The position numbers and the translations under genes were made by a program. From positions 36,951,501 through 37,015,500 of the forward strand of contig JAYKYS010000001.1 in the NCBI GenBank assembly GCA_036924285.1: a stretch of 64,000 nucleotides of DNA, given 5' to 3'. The DNA is from Asterella californica. Lineage: Eukaryota; Streptophyta; Marchantiopsida; Marchantiales; Aytoniaceae. Under the pieces are notes generated by a model. That model saw nothing but the letters and a program-made list of their open reading frames with translations, was not told the DNA's origin and made no database searches. This document shows positions 59,124 to 64,000 of this stretch, in pieces (the stretch's first letter is position 1; the number at the start of each line of letters is the position of its first letter).

Positions 59124-62100
59124 TCAAGACTCTTCAGCTTCGGCTTCAAACTCATCTTCAACATGCATTGAGTCTTCAGCTTCGTCCTCTGTAAACTCTG
59201 CAACGTTCTGGTCCTCCCCTCTCCTCCTAAAGAGCTTGATTCTCTTTCCTGCGACTGGTGTCTTGAGCACTGCACCATCTAACTCTCTCAAGGAGTATGT
59301 GGCATTATCATAAACTTCTAACACCACATAAGGTCCAAACCATCTCTTGGAGAACTTCCTGATAGTGCTATGCTGATTATCAAGACTACTATCATAGACT
59401 AACACCCAATCACTTTCTTTAACTGGTTTGGGTCGTAATCTATGCGTTTTATCAAATCTGCCTTTGTTTCTCTCTCTAGCAATCTTTAATCTTTCGACAG
59501 CTTTGGCAACATCCTCAGGTCTTCGTTCTAATTGCTGGATCCTTAATGCAAGAAGATCCTCCGTACTTCTACCATCTTCCCATAGCAAAACATTCCAAGT
59601 AGGCACAACCTCCTCAATCGGCATCACAGGTTTCTGTCCTAGTATCAATTCTGCTGGCATGTAACCTGTAACGGTACTATGAGTTGTACGGTCTGCCCAT
59701 AAAGCAAACGGTAGCAGTCTAGGCCATTCACGGATCTTACCCTTGCAAGCTTTTACCAAAGCTTTGATGATTGGCGGATGACCTCTTTCGCTCTTGCCAT
59801 TCCCTTCAGGATTGTAAGCAGTGGTTAACGCCAACTTGATTCCCAATCGCTCGAAGAACTCAACTGCTTCTTGTGAATCCAGCTCGCCTCTATCTGCAGT
59901 GATCTTTCCCACACACCCATACCTACAAATAACATCTTCAAGTAGAAAGCGGCAGACACTAGCAGTGGTCTTCGTCCTCAGGGCACGACCTTCGACTTGG
60001 TTAGATAGATCTTCTCTAGCCAAGACTAGATACCTCATTTGTCCAAGTCCAAATGGCATAGTTACCAGATCAACTACCCATTTGTAATGAATGACTAAAG
60101 GATAAGTAGGATGCAATCCATCACGATGACGTACGTTGGAATACATCTGGCAGGGTATACAGGATGAAACAAACTGTACTACATCCTTATACATACCCTT
60201 CCACCAATACTTCTCCTTCATCTTGGCAAATGTTGCCCAAACTCCTCTATGACCGACCCATAGACTCTCATGAAACTCCTTGATCAGCTGCTGCTGCAAT
60301 TCCAAGTCACATACCACCGGTTGCGGTATACCTCCTTGTAGCTTAGGGCGCTTCCATAGATGTCCTCCATGTAAAAAGTAACCATAAGCTATTCTACGGA
60401 TCCTCTTGAAATCTGCATCAGACCAGCCTTCTTGCCTTTCCAGTGAACTCAAGTAGCGCCCAAGATCCAACCACCCGCCATCATACACAGTTTCCTCAAA
60501 AAACTCCAACGAGGCTGCAAAACAGCTTCTATCCCTTCTAGCAAGAGCACTAGAATAGAACTCTGTTCCCACATCCTCCTGATCATCTATCATTTCTTTC
60601 TCATCGTAATATCTAGCCCTTGATAACATATCTGCCACAGGATTGTCTTTTCCTGCAATATGTCTAAACTCTGGGTTCAAGGACTTGATATATGCTATCC
60701 ACCTCAACATAGCAATATATGGAGTTGTATAGCTAGTGATCATTCCCAAGAGAGGTAAACAATCTGTCTCCACAACCACAGGTGCTCCTATCAAGTATTC
60801 CTTATCACTCTTCATTGTAGTAACTACTCCCCATATCTCTCTCTTGACCTGAGGGTAGTCTCTCTGCCGTGAACTTAAGACCTTAGCACCAAAACGCACC
60901 ACATATCTATTTCCATCCTTATCATCTTGTCCTATAGCCCATCCAATGCCAATAGGACTAGTATCAACAGTAAGGATAACAGATCTGCCCAACTCATATG
61001 TTACCTTCTGTAGAGTTGGTGGTGAAGACAACAGATCCTTCAACTTCTTCATAGACTCGCTTTGCTCCTCTTGCCACTGAAATCTCTGCCCCTTCCTCAG
61101 CAACTTGTACAACGGATCTGCTACATGTGCAAAGTGTGGAATCCATATATGATAGAACACACATGCACCTAGAAACCTTCTCACCTCAGTAACCGATCCA
61201 CATGTCTCCTTCATCCTTCGGATGGCATCAACCTTGTTTGGACAAGGTTTCCGACCATAAGATCCACACAGATGTCTCACTATTAACACCTCCTGTTCTC
61301 CAAATACAGACTTTGCTATGTGATCTGCAACAAACTTACGGCACCCCCTCTGATCCATTACCTCATTCTTCTCCTCCTCAGCACACCCTTTGATCGGCAC
61401 ATCATCAAGGAATGGCATAGTTTTTTCAGGAATGAAATCACTCAAAACTTTATTCATGCCATTCATCATATGTGCTACAGAATTGGTAGCACCTTGTGGC
61501 AAGGTGCACATCCTTAGTAACCCCAAAGGTGTCCTCATTGTAGTCAAGTCTCTACTCTCGGAGGATAACTGAAACTGATCGTAACCTGAATATAAGTCTC
61601 CCATTGAATAGATAGCACGACCAGCAAAAGCCTCTGCAAACTCGTCTACAATAGGTCCTATACCCATATTCCTGATAGTCACCTTGTTAACTGGCTGCAT
61701 ATCTTGAATGAATCTCAAAGCTCCACTCTTCTTCGGAACAGTAAACCATCTGCTAGAGTAGGGAGCTATAGATGGTTCCAAGATACCCATCCTAATCCTC
61801 TCATTGAGCAAGTCTATCAACTTTGGTAGATGAGCTCTAGGTACAGGGATAGGACGTAGATTCCAAGGCACATGCGGTATAGTAAAGATTACCATAGGTG
61901 CAACTACACTTGGATCTACACACCCTACTTCATGTGACTCAAACGCAAACACCTTACCATGCCTAGATAGCATCTCCCTGAAGCTCTTCTTCTCTTGCTC
62001 AGTAAGAAATCCATCACCTCCAATCCTCAGGTCCTTCAGTGTTGTTTTTGTAAATTGGTGCCCAATTCTTCTCGGTCCTCTAAGCGTCGATTCTCGTGCA

Positions 62101-62579
62101 GCTTGCTCCATCTTCTGATTGTAATCGAGTGGTAAAGGCAAAGCCACTGGTTTGACTTTCTTTGCCACTGACTTGTACTTGGTCTCCACATACACCTCTT
62201 GCCGATCTATAAACTTATCAATTACATCATAAAGCTCCTTGGAGCTCACTCTCACCACTCTATCTACATCATCTGTAGAGCTTTCTAATATAGATTTCAA
62301 CTCCCCTATAGTATCTACCAAATACTGCTCTTCAAACACTCCAGATATGTATTCATCTCCTGCTAACTCTGCACTATCCCACAAAGACTGCTGTACATAC
62401 TTCACATGTTGTCTCTCAAACCTCTTCAGATTCTCAACCTTCCTATAACATACTGATCCACATGACGTCAATCCCAAGAAGCTAGTGGATAAAGCTTCCT
62501 GCTTTACTGGATCAGGCGAGAATCCTATCTCTACTGTACCGTTGAAGTCTCGCTCTTCAATGGTACTCTGCCAAAACCC
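59124..62579 (-). CDS. Family-B Ty3/gypsy pol, intact, expressed by -1 frameshift (TE5)
   Basis: Open from just after TAG 62580-62582 to TGA 59124-59126, 1151 codons. A spacer of about 170 residues precedes RT: KSGALRFIQDMQPVNKV, YSMGDLYSGYDQFQL (first Asp), then PFLDDVPIKG (FLDD). RNase H has ILTVDTSPIGIGWAIG, VETDCLPLL and NPVADMLSRA. Integrase shows an H-H-C-C zinc region (EFHESLWVGHRG, SSCIPC) and D,D,E in WVVDLVTMP, ITADRGELD and NGKSERGH. The C-terminal tail is acidic, without a chromodomain. It has no ATG start of its own near the 5' end, and its frame begins exactly at a slippery site inside the gag-protease gene. All catalytic residues checked are present. FLDDxPIKG followed by a Gly-Cys-Arg-Lys-Phe block, and SERGHPPI in the integrase, recall fungal Ty3 elements rather than typical plant clades. 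Confidence 0.9.
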   Translation of the reverse strand, partial: GFWQSTIEERDFNGTVEIGFSPDPVKQEALSTSFLGLTSCGSVCYRKVENLKRFERQHVKYVQQSLWDSAELAGDEYISGVFEEQYLVDTIGELKSILESSTDDVDRVVRVSSKELYDVIDKFIDRQEVYVETKYKSVAKKVKPVALPLPLDYNQKMEQAARESTLRGPRRIGHQFTKTTLKDLRIGGDGFLTEQEKKSFREMLSRHGKVFAFESHEVGCVDPSVVAPMVIFTIPHVPWNLRPIPVPRAHLPKLIDLLNERIRMGILEPSIAPYSSRWFTVPKKSGALRFIQDMQPVNKVTIRNMGIGPIVDEFAEAFAGRAIYSMGDLYSGYDQFQLSSESRDLTTMRTPLGLLRMCTLPQGATNSVAHMMNGMNKVLSDFIPEKTMPFLDDVPIKGCAEEEKNEVMDQRGCRKFVADHIAKSVFGEQEVLIVRHLCGSYGRKPCPNKVDAIRRMKETCGSVTEVRRFLGACVFYHIWIPHFAHVADPLYKLLRKGQRFQWQEEQSESMKKLKDLLSSPPTLQKVTYELGRSVILTVDTSPIGIGWAIGQDDKDGNRYVVRFGAKVLSSRQRDYPQVKREIWGVVTTMKSDKEYLIGAPVVVETDCLPLLGMITSYTTPYIAMLRWIAYIKSLNPEFRHIAGKDNPVADMLSRARYYDEKEMIDDQEDVGTEFYSSALARRDRSCFAASLEFFEETVYDGGWLDLGRYLSSLERQEGWSDADFKRIRRIAYGYFLHGGHLWKRPKLQGGIPQPVVCDLELQQQLIKEFHESLWVGHRGVWATFAKMKEKYWWKGMYKDVVQFVSSCIPCQMYSNVRHRDGLHPTYPLVIHYKWVVDLVTMPFGLGQMRYLVLAREDLSNQVEGRALRTKTTASVCRFLLEDVICRYGCVGKITADRGELDSQEAVEFFERLGIKLALTTAYNPEGNGKSERGHPPIIKALVKACKGKIREWPRLLPFALWADRTTHSTVTGYMPAELILGQKPVMPIEEVVPTWNVLLWEDGRSTEDLLALRIQQLERRPEDVAKAVERLKIARERNKGRFDKTHRLRPKPVKESDWVLVYDSSLDNQHSTIRKFSKRWFGPYVVLEVYDNATYSLRELDGAVLKTPVAGKRIKLFRRRGEDQNVAEFTEDEAEDSMHVEDEFEAEAEES

Positions 62580-64000
62580 CTAGACTCTCTAAACTCCTGA
62601 GTAATCTTAGGTAGTGGACGATCTCTCAAGCTATCATGATTCCTCTCATGTTCTGCAGCAACGGTCAAAAATTGAACAGCTCTTTTGCCGTCTCTACTAC
62701 GTATCCTAGCATAGGCTGAACCATCATCCATAACTCGTGTCTCCATTCTAACAGCAGTAATGTAAGGCTGCCCTAGAATGATAGGATAGGTTGACATGTC
62801 TTGCACAAAGAAATTCTGAACATCACTGATGTCACCCACAGTTACCTTGATGTTGGGACAAGCACCATAGAGTTCTCCCCGCTGGTTGTTGGCAGCACGG
62901 ATAAGCCACCCATGATCGGTGTCTATGGGCCGCCTCCCACGCTTGTACAGCTCCTTAGACATCAGATTAATCTCTGAGCCGTGATCAATCAATGCCACCA
63001 CAGGTTCCTCTAGATCTCCCAGCTTCACTAAGGTCTCTGTGGTTGCTCTCGCCCAATGGTTGTGAGAATAATGACTCTTCTGCGATGCTTCCACCTCATC
63101 TTCAAACCTCACGTGCTGATCTGATCTTCCCTCTGATACTTGAGAGCAATAACCAGCAATTTCATCTTCCTCATCCTCCGACAGTTTAGTCCCTAGAGCG
63201 TTCAGCGTAGCTGCTTCGCCTAGAATCTGACGTTTCCTCTTGATGATATCTATGATAACCTCATGGAACTCACGCTTTGCAATCCCAAGAATCTCACCCA
63301 AAGTAAACTCAACCTTCCCATTCAAGATACGATTCTCTAACACCTGCTTCAGGTGTGTAGCAATCTCAATGTCAGACTGAAGTTTATATGCAGGCATCTT
63401 ACCCTTCTCCTTGGTTCTCTCCTTCTCCTTTGGTGTTGTAGGTGGTAGATCCTCCATAGTCTCCTCCCGAGTAGGTGTTGTCTCCTGCCTTGCCTCTGGT
63501 CTAGCCCTTTCACTCCTTGTAGCAGGTCGTTTGGCTGTAGAAGCGTCACCTGCATCCTCTCTCCTGCGTTTTTCTTCTAGTAGAGCTTCATGCTGACTTC
63601 TTGCAACATAAGCATGCACTGACATAGTGTCCACAGGGTCATTCCATCCTGTAGTTTCTCTAATTGAGTTGCCAACCCTTCGTAGCACATCCTTGTCTAG
63701 TTCTGTTCTAGCTACGGACCGCACTACATCTGACCACAACCCAGTAGTCCTTTTCTCTCTCTCCATCTCCACTTTCACTCCACAAGTAGCAGCATTCACA
63801 AGAGAAACAACATGTGATGCTGATATCTCATTCACAAGTCTCTTCATACCACCCTTGCCAAAGTTGGTTCCCAACATCATCCCAGTCTCTCTCAGATGGA
63901 TCTTACCATCTTTGAAGAAGATGAGATCCTTCCTCAATGCATCTGAAAACTCCCCACAATCTCTTCTTACATGGTCTAGGCTATCACACCATATACAACG
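62531..64000 (-). CDS. Family-B gag-protease, 5'-truncated by the window (TE5)
   Basis: Open from the window edge to TAG 62531-62533 (...PLKSETSTVQ). At the edge is a canonical zinc knuckle, CIWCDSLDHVRRDC (CX2CX4HX4C, 63956-63997), so gag capsid lies just outside. A charged linker (KEKERTKEKGKMPAYKLQSD) follows, then a helical segment (VLENRILNGKVEFTLGEILG). The retropepsin-like domain has PVVALIDHGSEINLMSKELY (near 62945-63005) with DHG at the active site, and later FFVQDMSTYPIILGQPYIT. Its last 49 nt overlap pol in the -1 frame. The decayed TE3 copy confirms the domain order. Confidence 0.9.
   Translation of the reverse strand, partial: RCIWCDSLDHVRRDCGEFSDALRKDLIFFKDGKIHLRETGMMLGTNFGKGGMKRLVNEISASHVVSLVNAATCGVKVEMEREKRTTGLWSDVVRSVARTELDKDVLRRVGNSIRETTGWNDPVDTMSVHAYVARSQHEALLEEKRRREDAGDASTAKRPATRSERARPEARQETTPTREETMEDLPPTTPKEKERTKEKGKMPAYKLQSDIEIATHLKQVLENRILNGKVEFTLGEILGIAKREFHEVIIDIIKRKRQILGEAATLNALGTKLSEDEEDEIAGYCSQVSEGRSDQHVRFEDEVEASQKSHYSHNHWARATTETLVKLGDLEEPVVALIDHGSEINLMSKELYKRGRRPIDTDHGWLIRAANNQRGELYGACPNIKVTVGDISDVQNFFVQDMSTYPIILGQPYITAVRMETRVMDDGSAYARIRSRDGKRAVQFLTVAAEHERNHDSLRDRPLPKITQEFRESRGFGRVPLKSETSTVQ
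62573..62579 (-). promoter_or_regulatory. Putative -1 ribosomal frameshift site (G GGT TTT)
   Basis: In the gag frame the minus strand reads AGG GGT TTT GGC, containing G-GGT-TTT, a canonical X-XXY-YYZ heptamer. In the pol frame the codon just upstream is TAG (62580-62582) and the next codons are GGG TTT TGG, so pol opens exactly at the heptamer. A downstream pseudoknot was not evaluated. Confidence 0.75.

Overview
The window is nuclear DNA of a land plant. Most of it is transposon relics, plus one convincing host gene with a spliced structure. That gene (34467-35623) encodes an aquaporin whose selectivity-filter residues read His-His-Ala-Arg. This is the signature of the HIP (hybrid intrinsic protein) subfamily, known from mosses and lycophytes and absent from seed plants. 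The retroelement proteins also have a bryophyte flavour. A moss, liverwort or lycophyte is therefore the best reading; a Marchantia-like liverwort is my guess from the style of the gag-like protein at 55770-57914, and is unproven.

Layout. 1-3844 is the 3' part of a coding-intact Ty3/gypsy element (TE1) with its 3' LTR. TE1 lies inside the pol gene of a second Ty3/gypsy family (family B; TE2, 3845-6475). 6476-7838 is a partial copy (copy A) of an unusual GAAGAC-rich element. 7839-8957 and 18230-18870 are two halves of a minus-strand LTR, split by a decayed but structurally complete family-B element (TE3, 8958-18229) with very unequal LTRs. 18870-25140 is AT-rich and apparently gene-poor; it holds a foldback element with a 14-bp target duplication (22319-23080), tandem repeats and palindromes. 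25434-28422 (minus) is a broken non-LTR retrotransposon with an N-terminal zinc finger and a C-terminal restriction-like endonuclease (R2/NeSL/CRE type). 30391-31055 (minus) is a copia gag relic. 34215-35623 is the aquaporin gene with its TATA box. 35624-51180 is intergenic, with a perfect 34-bp palindrome, a SINE-like piece and a 297-bp MITE. 51180-53570 holds repeat arrays and a promoter-like block. 53780-57914 is a longer copy (copy B) of the GAAGAC element with a coiled-coil gag-like protein. 57915-64000 (minus) is a third family-B element (TE5) whose pol is open and whose gag-protease frame runs off the window.

The most informative observations are these. TE5 gag-protease and pol overlap by 49 nt in the -1 frame, and a G-GGT-TTT slippery heptamer sits exactly at the upstream edge of the overlap. 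Family-B pol has features I associate with basidiomycete Ty3 elements, raising the question of ancient plant-fungus transfer. Both copies of the GAAGAC element keep a UGA-C stop at the same codon. The non-LTR element and the HIP aquaporin are lineage-informative. No CRISPR array, rRNA gene or convincing tRNA gene was seen.
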